Origin: Candidatus Aminicenantota bacterium
GTDB lineage: Bacteria > Acidobacteriota > Aminicenantia > UBA2199
Assembly: GCA_020355945.1 (NCBI GenBank)
Contig: CP070627.1
Coordinates: 7,855,003-7,890,564, forward strand
DNA: 35,562 nt
Direction: 5' to 3'
Part shown: positions 1 through 8,655 of the stretch, piece after piece
Position numbering within the stretch: position 1 is the first letter of the stretch
Layout: the number at the start of each line of letters is the position of its first letter
Notes under the pieces: generated by a model
Told to the model about the DNA's origin: nothing
The model's database searches: none
The model's input: the letters and a program-made list of their open reading frames with translations, nothing else
Program-made: the position numbers and the translations under genes

Positions 1-884
1 AATTTTTCTTTAAAGCTTGCTTCATCGATGTGTTTGCTGCGCAGGTCGTATTTGTTCATTACCACAATTACCGGGCTGTTGGCGCTTAACAGTTTAATAA
101 TATTCAACCAGTAGTCGAAACTCCGGGACTCTTCCTCTTTTCGGGCTTCCCAAACGAACAGGTAGAGGGAGCGTTTGGTAAGGAAAAATTGGTGGGTAGC
201 GTGGTAGATATCCTGACCGCCAAAATCCCAGAAGTTTATTTTTACTTTTTCAGCATGGTTTTGTTTAAAGGGGCATTTTAATTCCCAGGGAACGATGTTG
301 ATGCCGTGGGTGCTGGATTCTTTTCCCACCTTCACTTTAAAGTTGTTATCTTTCAATTTTTTCATCAGGGTGGTTTTGCCCACTTCGCCGTTGCCAACGA
401 TGAGTAATTTGGCGTGCAGCAGATGGACGGATTCTTTTATTAGTTCTTTAAAGTAATTCCGAACTGCTTTGGTTCCTTGTTTGACGATCTCGATGGGTGG
501 GATTTCCAGGGGGTTGCCTTCAAGGATAATACCGTCCCTATAATCATCTTCCCATTTTATTTCCATTCCTTGTTCCACGAATTCAATAGGCAGTTGGGTT
601 ATTTTATTGTTATCTAAAACCAACTTATTTAGACTTTTCAGTCCTTTTAAAGGCGAAATATCCGCGATTTGATTGGAACTTAAATCCAGGTGAGTCAAAT
701 GATGAAAATCTTTTAAAAATGAAATATCCGCCAGTTTGGCATTATACAAATTCAAACCAACAATATTCCCGCTTCCATCCATGGCATAGCCATTTGTATA
801 CCTCCAAATCTTTCCAATATCCAATTGTTTCAATTCTTTATTGGTTTTTTTTTCCAATTTTTTTATGATCCCTGGTTTCTCCAT
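1..884 (-). CDS. Roco-type protein, LRR plus Roc GTPase domain (partial, runs off the left edge)
   Basis: The reading frame starts at the ATG at 884, after a GGATGG ribosome-binding site, and stays open for 294 codons to the window edge, so the C-terminal part is missing. After about 40 residues it has leucine-rich repeats (HLTHLDLSSNQIADISPLKG, then a second LNKLVLDNNKI unit). From about residue 155 there is a Ras-like GTPase domain: P-loop GNGEVGKT (about residues 163-170), G3 motif DFGGQ and G4 motif NKYD. LRR followed by Roc is the hallmark of Roco proteins; a COR dimerisation domain is expected beyond the edge but cannot be seen. Bacterial Roco proteins are GTP-dependent dimerising switches of mostly unknown physiological role. 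The gene follows the exporter operon but is separated from it by a terminator hairpin and has its own promoter. Confidence 0.88.
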   Translation of the reverse strand, partial: MEKPGIIKKLEKKTNKELKQLDIGKIWRYTNGYAMDGSGNIVGLNLYNAKLADISFLKDFHHLTHLDLSSNQIADISPLKGLKSLNKLVLDNNKITQLPIEFVEQGMEIKWEDDYRDGIILEGNPLEIPPIEIVKQGTKAVRNYFKELIKESVHLLHAKLLIVGNGEVGKTTLMKKLKDNNFKVKVGKESSTHGINIVPWELKCPFKQNHAEKVKINFWDFGGQDIYHATHQFFLTKRSLYLFVWEARKEEESRSFDYWLNIIKLLSANSPVIVVMNKYDLRSKHIDEASFKEK

Positions 885-908
885 GGTTCCATCCTATTTT
901 AAAGTGAT

Positions 909-938
909 ATGATACCATAATCCGCTGCCAATAATCAA
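909..938 (-). promoter_or_regulatory. candidate promoter of the Roco gene
   Basis: On the minus strand a TTGATT -35 box (933-938) and a TATCAT -10 box (909-914) are separated by 18 bp. The -10 box lies 24 nt upstream of the start codon. Confidence 0.45.
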
Positions 939-960
939 ATTAAATTTTTTTTCGCCTGGC

Positions 961-990
961 CACAGCCCGGACAAGCCCGAAACAAAAAGT
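961..990 (+). repeat. dispersed repeat, copy 1
   Basis: These 30 nt match 33461-33490 at 26 positions in the same orientation; both copies contain CCCGGACAAGCC and end in an AAAAAG run, and both are preceded by a T-rich run with GCCTG. Confidence 0.6.
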
Positions 991-1013
991 AAGCGAATGA
1001 TTAATGAAAAATT

Positions 1014-1037
1014 AAAAATGAAAAATGAAAAATGAAA
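1014..1037 (+). repeat. heptamer tandem repeat AAAAATG
   Basis: Three exact head-to-tail AAAAATG units followed by a degenerate part unit in an intergenic region. Confidence 0.6.
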
Positions 1038-1183
1038 AACGGAAGCGGTGCCCTGCGGGCATATTTGTTTACGCCTTCGGCGAGGAGCACAAAGTGGCAT
1101 TTTTTAAGTTTGAAAAGGTGGGAAAAAATTTTTGGTCTGTAAATGCTCTATATTAAACAGTTTCGAGAATTGTGAAAAAATAT

Positions 1184-1202
1184 CCTGCCAGGAAATGGCA
1201 GG
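1184..1202 (-). terminator. intrinsic terminator of the exporter operon
   Basis: A perfect 7-bp stem (CCTGCCA/TGGCAGG, 5-nt loop) lies 11 nt beyond the HlyD stop codon. On the minus strand it is followed by ATATTTTTT, and on the plus strand by GTTTTT, so it could work in both directions. Confidence 0.75.
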
Positions 1203-1213
1203 GTTTTTGGGTG

Positions 1214-2557
1214 CTACTTTTCCTCTGAGGGTTCTTGCATTTTTTTCAGGATGGATTTGATGGGCTTAAAGAATCGCTCCAGGAGACGGATGTCTTCGGT
1301 AATAATTTCCGCGGAACCTTGCATCTCCTGGGAGAATTCCAGGGTTTTCCCATAACTGGTGAACAGACCTTTGGGCAGGTCCACTTCCAATGAATAAAAA
1401 TTGTCCGATGCCACCAGGGACTTTGATTTGATGATACCGGTGACAATACCGTAATCCATATGAGGATAATTGGTAAATTTGATGTTTACTTTTTGACCCA
1501 ATTTGACCTTACCCGAACCCCTTAAAGGTAGAACCACTTTGCCGATGATTTTACCGCCCTGTTCCGGGACAATCGTGACCACCTTATCACCGGCGGTTAC
1601 ATTTTGATTGACGCTCCAGTATTTGGTAAAGGTAACCGTCCCGCTGATGGGGGCTTTTAAGAGGTACATCTGTTCCCACTGGGCAATTCGGCCGGTTAAG
1701 TTCTCATAAGCCTGGCTTAATGCCAACTCATACCGTTTTTTGTCTTCCCTGTATTGGAGCTCCAACTCCATCACGGATTGTTCTAACTGGTTGATTTGTA
1801 TTTTGGAATTGGACATGCTGGTCTTGGCGCCTTCATGGGCATATTTCTTTTGCAAATTAATACTTTTGGCGGTTTCAAATTCACTTTCGGAAATAATGCC
1901 TTCATTATACAATTCTTTAGCGCGTTGAAACTGGACCTCGCTTAACTTTAATTCTTGTTCCGTGATTTGAGTCTGGGTGTGCAACTGTTCATACAATAAA
2001 TTGTGACGCCTGATTTGGGCTTTGGTGGAATTGATTTTTTTTTGGTGATAGTTGAGCTTGATAAAATGCTGATAATCAGCATAACTCTTTAAAAATGCGG
2101 CATAAGGGCTTTGCAATTCCCCCAGGGAGTAAGTTTGATCGAATTGTTCGTCGGCCGGACTATCAAAATAGGTGAAAAAGGACCGCAGGGATTCCAATTG
2201 TTCTTTTAACCGGAACAGGTGCTGGTGATTGGTGGCATTTTCGATAATAGCGATAAACTCCCCTTCCCGGACTTGCTGTTTATCCCGGACAAATAACTCT
2301 GTTATTTTGCCGCTGGTTCGGGCCACAAGGTTGGCGGGTGGGTTCTCAGTGGTTAAAACAATATTAGAGGAAATAACGTCCGGGTACTTAAATAACCAAC
2401 TTCCCACCAGGAAAGACGCAATAACCAGGAAAATAACAGTAATTCCCCAGCGGATGATCCAGTGGGGGATAAACCCCATGATTTCCTGTACGTCTTCGCT
2501 TCGGATTTCAATATCTTTTAGCAGTTGGTTGATATCTTTGTGTTTTTCCTCACTCAT
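1214..2557 (-). CDS. HlyD-family membrane-fusion/adaptor protein of a peptide exporter
   Basis: This 447-residue protein should bridge an inner-membrane ABC exporter to the outer membrane. It has a short cytosolic N-terminus, one transmembrane segment at about residues 35-58 (WGITVIFLVIASFLVGSWLF), a lipoyl-like half (ARTSGKITELFV...REGEFIAIIEN, about 70-110), a long Gln/Glu-rich coiled coil (about 115-310), the second lipoyl half (LKAPISGTVTF) and a beta-barrel region. Length and order fit HlyD-type adaptors of C39-peptidase exporters. It starts 9 nt after the stop of the ABC gene, so the two are surely co-transcribed, and a strong terminator follows. No TolC gene or peptide precursor is visible nearby, so the cargo is unknown. 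Confidence 0.9.
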   Translation of the reverse strand: MSEEKHKDINQLLKDIEIRSEDVQEIMGFIPHWIIRWGITVIFLVIASFLVGSWLFKYPDVISSNIVLTTENPPANLVARTSGKITELFVRDKQQVREGEFIAIIENATNHQHLFRLKEQLESLRSFFTYFDSPADEQFDQTYSLGELQSPYAAFLKSYADYQHFIKLNYHQKKINSTKAQIRRHNLLYEQLHTQTQITEQELKLSEVQFQRAKELYNEGIISESEFETAKSINLQKKYAHEGAKTSMSNSKIQINQLEQSVMELELQYREDKKRYELALSQAYENLTGRIAQWEQMYLLKAPISGTVTFTKYWSVNQNVTAGDKVVTIVPEQGGKIIGKVVLPLRGSGKVKLGQKVNIKFTNYPHMDYGIVTGIIKSKSLVASDNFYSLEVDLPKGLFTSYGKTLEFSQEMQGSAEIITEDIRLLERFFKPIKSILKKMQEPSEEK

Positions 2558-2566
2558 GGTCCAGTA

Positions 2567-4765
2567 CTATTTCCCCAGTTCCAGTTGATTTTTTACCAGG
2601 TTGTAATAGGCGCCTTTTATTTTAGTGAGTTCCTGGTGAGTACCTTTTTCCACGATTTTTCCTTTTTCCAGTACTACGATTTGGTCGGCATTTTTAACGG
2701 TGCTGAGGCGATGCGCCACGATGACCACGGTGCGGCCCTTAAAAAACTGCTCCAGGTTTTCCATAATGGCCCGTTCATTGTTGGCATCCAGGGCATTGGT
2801 GGCTTCGTCAAAAAAGAGATATTCCGGGTTGGCATAGGCGACCCGGGCGATCAGGATGCGCTGTTTTTGCCCCTGGCTTAATCCATGTCCTTCCTGGCCG
2901 ATTTTGGTATTGTATCCCAAAGGCAGGGAATCGACAAACTCCTGGATATTGGCGATCCGTGCCGACTCCAACAACAGCTTTTTATCGATGATCTCATCCC
3001 TGACCGCAATATTTTTGGCAATGGTATCGGAGAATATAAAACCGTCTTGCATCACCGCACCAATTTTTTGACGCCATAAGCGGTTGCTGATATTGCGGAG
3101 GTCCATGTCGCCGATTTTAATTTCACCTTTGGTGGGGGGGTAAAACCCTAACATCAGTTTGACTAAAGTGGTCTTGCCGCTTCCGCTGACCCCGACAATT
3201 GCCGTGACTTTACTCTCGGGTATTTCCAGTTCCAGGTCTTTTAGAACAAACTCCGAGTGGGGACCTTCATATTGAAAAGAGACCCCGGAAATATTGATAC
3301 TCTTGTCCCCGGGCAGGATGGATACTTTTCCTTCGTCCGGTTCTTCTTCGTCCTTTTTTTGATGAATTTCTCCCAGGCGTTCCAGGCTGATTTTGGCATC
3401 CTGGGTGGTGTGCATAAAGGTGATCAATTGCTCGATGGGACTGTTTAACTGGCCAATGATATACTGTACCGCCAACATCATCCCCAGGGTCATGTCACCA
3501 TCAATGACTGCTTTGGCAGCAAAAAAGGTTATAAAAATATTTTTTGTTTGATTGATAAATACCGAACCGATCTGTTGATACTGGTTTAAGGACAGACTTT
3601 TAATATTGACGCGAAAGAGTTTAGCCTGGATCCGTTCCCATGACCACCGCTTTTGCTTTTCGCAGTTATTCAGTTTGATTTCCTGCATGCCGGTGATCAG
3701 TTGAATGAGGTTGCTCTGGTTGTCGGCTAATTGGTTAAATCGTTTATAATCCAGTTCCCGACGCTTTTTCATAAAGAGGTATATCCAGAGAAAATATAAA
3801 ATACTGCCAATTAAGAAAATCATAAAAATTCGCATATCATAGATGGCCAGCACAATGCCAAAAATCACCAGGTTGATCAAAGAAAAAAGAATATTTAGAG
3901 TAGAGGTGGTGAGAAAGGATTCAATGCGTCGATGGTCACCGATTCGCTGCAAGATATCGCCGATCATTTTGGTGTCGAAGAAGCCGATGGGTAATTTCAT
4001 CATCTTAATGAGAAAATCCGATATGAGGGAAATATTGATCCGCGTACTAACATGCAGCAATATCCAACTGCGGATGAATTCAACGGAAGTGCGGCCAAAG
4101 AACAAAGCCAGTTGGGCGATGAGTATCAAGGTGATAAAACCAATGTCCTGGTTATTGATGCCAAAATCCACGATAGCCTGGGTGAGAAAAGGAAAGATCA
4201 ATTGAAGTAAACTGCCCACTAACATACCCACAAACAGTTGAGCCAGGAATTTTTTATAGGGTCTGAGATAGGAAAATAAGAACCTGAAACTGGATTTATT
4301 CATTTTTTCGTCTTCCATTTTATAGAAGTCGGGTGTGGGTTCCAGCAGCAGGCACAGCCCCTGGTTTTCTCCCTCTTTTCGTGTGCTGCCCCAGCCAGCC
4401 ATGAATTCCTCTTTGGTGTATTTGACCAGGCCGTGGGCCGGGTCAGCGACGTATACGGTATTGTTTTTAATCTTGTAAATTACGATGAAATGGTTTTGTC
4501 TCCAGTGAGCAATGCAGGGGAGGAGGACTTCATTTACCAGTTGGTCAAAGCTGATGCGCACGCCCATGGTGCGCATGCCGATAGACTCGGCAGCATCGCT
4601 GGTTCCCAGCATAGAGACCCCTTCCCGGGTTATAAAACATCGCTCCCGCAGGGTTTGTTGGGAATATGTTTTGCCATAGTACCTGGCGATCATTGCCAGC
4701 GCAGTGGGACCGCAGTCCATGGCGTCTAATTGCTTAATGAATGGAAACCCTCGAAAATGTCGCAT
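2567..4765 (-). CDS. peptidase C39-domain ABC exporter (bacteriocin/RiPP-type processing transporter)
   Basis: This 732-residue protein has the three-part architecture of exporters that cut off double-glycine leader peptides while exporting the cargo. The N-terminal C39 protease has Cys18 (DAMDCGPTALAMI), His92 (QNHFIVIYKI) and Asp108 (YVADPA), so the triad is intact. A six-helix transmembrane domain covers about 150-430. The ATPase domain has Walker A GVSGSGKTT (about 525), signature LSQGQ (about 629) and Walker B YLFFDEA (about 650) followed by the H-loop VAHR. The ATG at 4765 has no Shine-Dalgarno sequence and lies only 5 nt from a perfect TATAAT box, suggesting a leaderless message. It heads the operon with the HlyD gene. 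Confidence 0.93.
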   Translation of the reverse strand: MRHFRGFPFIKQLDAMDCGPTALAMIARYYGKTYSQQTLRERCFITREGVSMLGTSDAAESIGMRTMGVRISFDQLVNEVLLPCIAHWRQNHFIVIYKIKNNTVYVADPAHGLVKYTKEEFMAGWGSTRKEGENQGLCLLLEPTPDFYKMEDEKMNKSSFRFLFSYLRPYKKFLAQLFVGMLVGSLLQLIFPFLTQAIVDFGINNQDIGFITLILIAQLALFFGRTSVEFIRSWILLHVSTRINISLISDFLIKMMKLPIGFFDTKMIGDILQRIGDHRRIESFLTTSTLNILFSLINLVIFGIVLAIYDMRIFMIFLIGSILYFLWIYLFMKKRRELDYKRFNQLADNQSNLIQLITGMQEIKLNNCEKQKRWSWERIQAKLFRVNIKSLSLNQYQQIGSVFINQTKNIFITFFAAKAVIDGDMTLGMMLAVQYIIGQLNSPIEQLITFMHTTQDAKISLERLGEIHQKKDEEEPDEGKVSILPGDKSINISGVSFQYEGPHSEFVLKDLELEIPESKVTAIVGVSGSGKTTLVKLMLGFYPPTKGEIKIGDMDLRNISNRLWRQKIGAVMQDGFIFSDTIAKNIAVRDEIIDKKLLLESARIANIQEFVDSLPLGYNTKIGQEGHGLSQGQKQRILIARVAYANPEYLFFDEATNALDANNERAIMENLEQFFKGRTVVIVAHRLSTVKNADQIVVLEKGKIVEKGTHQELTKIKGAYYNLVKNQLELGK

Positions 4766-4770
4766 ACTTT

Positions 4771-4799
4771 ATTATATTGTATTCTAAACACTTTTGCAA
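4771..4799 (-). promoter_or_regulatory. promoter of the C39 exporter operon, abutting the start codon
   Basis: Minus strand TTGCAA (4794-4799), 17-bp spacer, TATAAT (4771-4776). The -10 box ends 5 nt before the ATG, so transcription should begin at or within the start codon. Confidence 0.7.
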
Positions 4800-4819
4800 G
4801 ATGCTAACCTTTAAAAGGG

Positions 4820-5911
4820 CTAAATTAAGAAATCAGAATCATTAGCGAGGAATTGTTGGTCCATGCGCTTTCGTTCGTTTTTCCAGAAATCCAGGGGCAT
4901 GGAATGAAACGCCTCTACAGCTCGCCTATCAAACTGGATTCCTGAATATTTCAATAATTCTTCGGAAGCTTCTTCAAAGGTCAATGCCCCTCGATAAGGC
5001 CTTTCGGAGGTCATGGCATCCACGGTATCCACCACGGCGAATATTCGTGAGCCCAGGGGGATATCTTTGCCTTTTAGACCATCCGGGTAGCCCGAACCAT
5101 TGATTCTTTCATGATGATGAAGAACAATCTGGGAAGCCTCCTCTAAAAATTCAATTTTGTGCAAAATATTATATCCGACACGAGGGTGTCTTTTCATCAC
5201 GTACCATTCTTCCGGTGTAAGTTTTCCCGGTTTTCTTAAAATAGCGTCCGGGATACCGATTTTTCCGATATCATGAAGTAGTGCCCCGTATTCAATGACT
5301 TTCAATTGCTTTTCATCTTTTATTCCCATTAAATCAGCCAGTTTAAGGGTATATTTGACAACGCGTAATGAGTGTCCCTGGGTTTCCTCATCCCGTGTAT
5401 CCAATGCCACAACCAGGGCCCTTAGGGTGAATAAATAGGTTTGATCCAGTTTATTGAGGGCATCTTTCAATTCCCTGGTTTTTTCGGCCACCTTTTTTTC
5501 AAGTCCTTTTTGATATTCCTTGTTTTCCAACACCAGGCGCCGCTTTTCAATGGCCTTTTTGGCAATCAAACCCACTTCGGTTAGCTTAAAAGGTTTAGCT
5601 ACATAGTCATAGGCGCCTTTGGACATTGCTGTGATGGCAGACTCAATGTCCTTTACAGCAGAAATCATAACTACTATCACATCATTATCAATATCCTTTA
5701 TCTCGCCCAGGAGTTCCAGGCCGGATTTGCCTGGCATACGGATATCAGACATCACCAGGTCAATATTCGGGGTGGATTTAAATATGTCCAGGGCTTGGGG
5801 GGCATCAGCAGCCAGGGAACAATTATACCCTTCTCCTTCCAGGAAATCGCCCAGCAATTCCCTGATGTCTGCCTCATCATCGACAATTAAAACTTTACCT
5901 TTTGTAAGCAT
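4820..5911 (-). CDS. response regulator with HD-GYP domain (probable cyclic-di-GMP phosphodiesterase)
   Basis: A 363-residue two-domain protein of RpfG type. The receiver domain (about 1-120) has the acidic pair DD at 11-12, phospho-acceptor Asp56 in MSDIRMPG and Lys106 in AKPFK. A coiled coil (about 130-160) links it to an HD-GYP domain with HD at 213-214 (LLHDIGKIGIPD) and the HHHERINGSGYPDG motif around 266-278, so the metal site and GYP loop look complete. The family hydrolyses cyclic di-GMP when its receiver is phosphorylated. No histidine kinase gene is in the window. Gene spacing suggests independent expression from metK (260 nt away); the start at 5911 has only a weak, distant GGGG as ribosome-binding site. 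Confidence 0.93.
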   Translation of the reverse strand: MLTKGKVLIVDDEADIRELLGDFLEGEGYNCSLAADAPQALDIFKSTPNIDLVMSDIRMPGKSGLELLGEIKDIDNDVIVVMISAVKDIESAITAMSKGAYDYVAKPFKLTEVGLIAKKAIEKRRLVLENKEYQKGLEKKVAEKTRELKDALNKLDQTYLFTLRALVVALDTRDEETQGHSLRVVKYTLKLADLMGIKDEKQLKVIEYGALLHDIGKIGIPDAILRKPGKLTPEEWYVMKRHPRVGYNILHKIEFLEEASQIVLHHHERINGSGYPDGLKGKDIPLGSRIFAVVDTVDAMTSERPYRGALTFEEASEELLKYSGIQFDRRAVEAFHSMPLDFWKNERKRMDQQFLANDSDFLI

Positions 5912-5937
5912 CTTAAAATTTTACCCCAGTTATTGTA

Positions 5938-5958
5938 CTGGTATTTATATTATACCAG
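5938..5958 (-). promoter_or_regulatory. candidate promoter/operator before the HD-GYP gene
   Basis: A perfect inverted repeat CTGGTAT-7 nt-ATACCAG surrounds a consensus TATAAT (5949-5954, minus strand) 37 nt upstream of the start codon. The corresponding -35 position (TTTCTC) is poor, which would fit a regulated promoter. Confidence 0.4.
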
Positions 5959-6171
5959 GTTATACCATATTGAGAAAAAAAATCCAATCCTGTTCCGATT
6001 TTTTTTTGTGGAACGAATTAAAGAACGGCAACATAGAGCACGTTGTTATCAGTGCGGCTTCATGTGGCATCGGCTCATCATAATGACCTGCATCTTGCCT
6101 GCGGTATGCTGCATGATACCCGCTGTTTAGAAGGTAAGTGGGGCCCGATGGTGTTTTGTTCAGGTTTTTTA

Positions 6172-7335
6172 TCAGGTTTCTTTGGCTAATTTTTTTAGTT
6201 CATCCACTTTATCCAGGCGTTCCCAGGGAAAGGTATCTCTTCCAAAGTGACCGTAACAAGCAGTTTGCGCATAAATGGGTCGTTTCAATTTCAGTTGGTT
6301 CAGTATTTCAGCGGGTTTTAACGGGAAGATTTTTCGCACCAATTCCTCGATTTTTTCTTCGGGTAATTTGCCTGTACCAAAGGTATCAACGCACACGGAG
6401 ACAGGTTCTGCCACGCCGATGGCATAGGCAATCTGGATTTCACATCGGTCAGCCAGTCCGGCAGCCACAACATTTTTAGCAATATACCTGGCCACGTAGG
6501 CACCGGAACGGTCCACTTTTGAGGGGTCTTTCCCGGAAAAGCAGCCGCCGCCGTGTCGTCCCATTCCACCATAAGTATCAACAATAATTTTTCGGCCGGT
6601 TAATCCTGCATCTGCCTGGGGACCACCCACCACAAATTTTCCAGTGGGGTTCACTAAAAACTTCGTGTCATCAGTCAGCCAATCCCCGCAAACCGGTTTA
6701 ATGACTTTACGGATGATGTCGGCTTCGATTTCATCATGGGAATGGCTGTCCTCATGTTGGTTGGATACCACTACGGTGGTGACGCGCTGGGGTTTCCCCT
6801 CATTATACTCAACCGTTACCTGGGATTTCCCGTCCGGGCCCAGGTAGGGAATTTCACCGCTTCTCCTGACTTCTGCCAGCTTCATGGTCAACTTATGGGC
6901 TAAATTAATGGGCAATGGCATATAATCAGTGGTTTCATTGGTGGCATAGCCAAACATCATCCCCTGGTCGCCTGCGCCTTGTTCCCTGAAGTATCCTTCA
7001 CCCTCGGTAACACCCATTGAAATATCCGGGGACTGCTCTTCCAGGTGGACGAATACCGCGCAGGTCTCCCATTCAATGCCAAAATGTGATTTTGTGTAAC
7101 CAATTCGTTTTAAGGTTTGCCTGACAATGTTGGGAATATTGACGTAGCCTCTTGTGGTTAACTCACCGGCCACCACCATCACGCCTGTTTTGGTAAGGCA
7201 TTCCACCGCTACACGTGATTCCGGGTCCTGTTCCAGGCAGGCATCTAAAATCGCGTCTGATACCTGGTCGCAAACCTTATCAGGATGCCCTTCAGATACA
7301 GATTCAGAAGTAAAAAGGTGTCTTCCTTTTATCAT
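6172..7335 (-). CDS. metK: S-adenosylmethionine synthetase
   Basis: This 387-residue protein makes S-adenosylmethionine from methionine and ATP in the cytosol. Signature sequences are all present: [15 protein letters not shown] near the N-terminus, [12 protein letters not shown] (the methionine adenosyltransferase hexapeptide region), and the glycine-rich phosphate loop [19 protein letters not shown]. Length is normal for the bacterial enzyme. The ATG at 7335 follows a GGAGG box. A clear sigma-70 promoter lies upstream; I see no SAM riboswitch in the leader. It appears to be transcribed alone. Confidence 0.97.
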   Translation of the reverse strand: MIKGRHLFTSESVSEGHPDKVCDQVSDAILDACLEQDPESRVAVECLTKTGVMVVAGELTTRGYVNIPNIVRQTLKRIGYTKSHFGIEWETCAVFVHLEEQSPDISMGVTEGEGYFREQGAGDQGMMFGYATNETTDYMPLPINLAHKLTMKLAEVRRSGEIPYLGPDGKSQVTVEYNEGKPQRVTTVVVSNQHEDSHSHDEIEADIIRKVIKPVCGDWLTDDTKFLVNPTGKFVVGGPQADAGLTGRKIIVDTYGGMGRHGGGCFSGKDPSKVDRSGAYVARYIAKNVVAAGLADRCEIQIAYAIGVAEPVSVCVDTFGTGKLPEEKIEELVRKIFPLKPAEILNQLKLKRPIYAQTACYGHFGRDTFPWERLDKVDELKKLAKET

Positions 7336-7397
7336 GATTTAACCTCCAAGTATTGATTTCAATATGGTGTTAAAATTCCTTAAATAAGAAGTCCTAT

Positions 7398-7426
7398 ATA
7401 GTATCAGAATTTCCAATTACTGTCAA
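7398..7426 (-). promoter_or_regulatory. promoter of metK
   Basis: Minus strand TTGACA (7421-7426), 17-bp spacer, TACTAT (7398-7403), giving a leader of roughly 55 nt. Confidence 0.65.
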
Positions 7427-7475
7427 ATCAACTCAGCCTGTCCGCAGCATATCTTTTTTAGATTGCGGATGTATA

Positions 7476-7500
7476 CCCCAACCGGCTGTTAAAGTTGGGG
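7476..7500 (-). terminator. hairpin downstream of the aldolase gene
   Basis: CCCCAAC/GTTGGGG, a 7-bp stem with an 11-nt loop, lies 28 nt past the aldolase stop. A second dyad TCCGCA/TGCGGA (7441-7469) follows. The U-tract is weak, so termination efficiency is uncertain. Confidence 0.45.
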
Positions 7501-7528
7501 CTGCTGCCGATGTTTTAACTGTTGTGTA

Positions 7529-8440
7529 TTATTTGCCTTCGTAAATGTTAACGGCTTCTTCTACCGATTTGCCGTGAATGGTAATGGCACTGATAGCATT
7601 ACACATTCTTACCGCTTCTTCAAAGGATTTCTGGTGGATATTTCTACCAGTGGCATTCCCGGATACACCGGCAATGTTAATCTGGTCGTGCAGGCTCTGT
7701 AAGAAGGCTTTTGGGTCTGTACTGGAACCACCGGCGCAGATTACTTTTGTTTTACCTGCGGCCTTGACTGCCTGGATTAATAATTCTGCATTGGCAGCGC
7801 CGTCTTTTTTGGGAGGATTAACTTTAACAAAGTCAGACCCTAAGGTGGCGGCAACACCAGTGGCGCCGGCAATTAAATCCGGGTCTTTTTCATCTTTTAC
7901 CGCCTGTCCCCTGGGGTAGACCCACAGTACGGTGAGCAAGCCAGCTTGATGCGCTTTATAAACTGCCTGGGCGGCTTCCCGCAGCATGACGTGCTCATAC
8001 TCACTGCCCAGGTAGACGGTATAACCAATTCCAACGATCTCCAGGCCTGAATTCTTCTTAAATTCCACCACCTGTTCTACCTCTACCAGTGTTGGGGAAA
8101 GGGGGTCCTGTTGGGCGGTTTTCACCAGGTTGGTTTTGGAATTCAATTTGACCAGGTAGGGGACTTCCGGGTAGTCACTGCCGTACATGGATATTAAACC
8201 CAACTGGGTGGCCAACAAACCGATCTCGGCAGCGTCGGCAATTTTAAACAGATGTTCAGGTTCGTTGTCATCTTCATGTATTCCTTCGCCGTAAAAATCT
8301 TTGTTTAAGTGTTCGATTTTCTGGTCACCGGCAAAGAGCATTAGACGCCCGGAACCATGGGTAACCAGATCATAATTATTCAAATATTCATTAATGCTCC
8401 CATTGGGTACATCCGCCGGGATAAGGATGTCATTCTCCAT
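7529..8440 (-). CDS. class I aldolase, DhnA/archaeal fructose-bisphosphate aldolase type
   Basis: This 303-residue TIM-barrel enzyme belongs to the DhnA/DeoC/LacD-like group of Schiff-base aldolases. Lys206 in LGSDFVKVNPP fits the Schiff-base lysine; AGDQKIEH (37-44) near the N-terminus and the phosphate-binding stretch CAGGSST plus GVSGNATGRNI near the C-terminus match the family. The likely reaction is reversible cleavage of fructose 1,6-bisphosphate in glycolysis or gluconeogenesis; a related sugar-phosphate substrate cannot be excluded. The ATG at 8440 has an almost full-length Shine-Dalgarno sequence (GGAGGTGAT), consistent with high expression. Confidence 0.85.
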   Translation of the reverse strand: MENDILIPADVPNGSINEYLNNYDLVTHGSGRLMLFAGDQKIEHLNKDFYGEGIHEDDNEPEHLFKIADAAEIGLLATQLGLISMYGSDYPEVPYLVKLNSKTNLVKTAQQDPLSPTLVEVEQVVEFKKNSGLEIVGIGYTVYLGSEYEHVMLREAAQAVYKAHQAGLLTVLWVYPRGQAVKDEKDPDLIAGATGVAATLGSDFVKVNPPKKDGAANAELLIQAVKAAGKTKVICAGGSSTDPKAFLQSLHDQINIAGVSGNATGRNIHQKSFEEAVRMCNAISAITIHGKSVEEAVNIYEGK

Positions 8441-8550
8441 TTAATCACCTCCTGTTTTTCCGGGTATACCGGAATGTTATATTTAAAACTTTTAAACAGA
8501 ATTATATCACTATTAATAGAAAAAAGAAAGAAAATTATGAAATAAGGGCG

Positions 8551-8600
8551 CACACTTCCGCGAAGGACACGATAGATGCGTCGTATCCTTCGCGGCTGTG
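8551..8600 (-). terminator. long hairpin between the FadL-like and aldolase genes
   Basis: CCGCGAAGGA (8558-8567) pairs perfectly with TCCTTCGCGG (8586-8595); four further pairs (ACGA/TCGT) close the loop and CACA/TGTG extends the base. It lies 56 nt beyond the FadL-like stop and is followed on the minus strand by a U-rich stretch, so it probably ends that transcript. It could also be a mobile palindromic repeat. Confidence 0.55.
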
Positions 8601-8648
8601 TTACATGTTACGTTATTGTGTGTTTACACGGTTATACGATTACGTATT
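8601..8648 (+). repeat. degenerate octamer repeats
   Basis: Read in steps of eight from 8609 the sequence gives TACGTTAT, TGTGTGTT, TACACGGT, TATACGAT, TACGTATT, a diverged period-8 repeat resembling the cleaner octamer arrays at 25.7 and 26.4 kb. Confidence 0.35.
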
Positions 8649-8655
8649 TTACCAA

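Larger units (their letters stand above)
885..1213. other. intergenic stretch with repeats and terminator, no gene
   Basis: This 329-nt gap holds the Roco promoter, one copy of a dispersed repeat (961-990), a run of AAAAATG heptamers (about 1014-1037), two small GC-rich dyads around 1052-1085 and the terminator of the exporter operon (1184-1202). A 68-codon open frame on the minus strand is built from the repeats and has no ribosome-binding site, so I do not call it. Confidence 0.7.

Noticed and set aside
894..1100. 68-codon open frame on the minus strand
   Set aside because: Built from heptamer and dispersed repeats, no ribosome-binding site, no recognisable protein features.
5619..6083. 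154-codon plus-strand frame over the HD-GYP gene start
   Set aside because: Shadow of the receiver domain plus intergenic sequence.
7336..7440. SAM riboswitch before metK
   Set aside because: The leader is short and I see neither the conserved cores nor a terminator/antiterminator arrangement.
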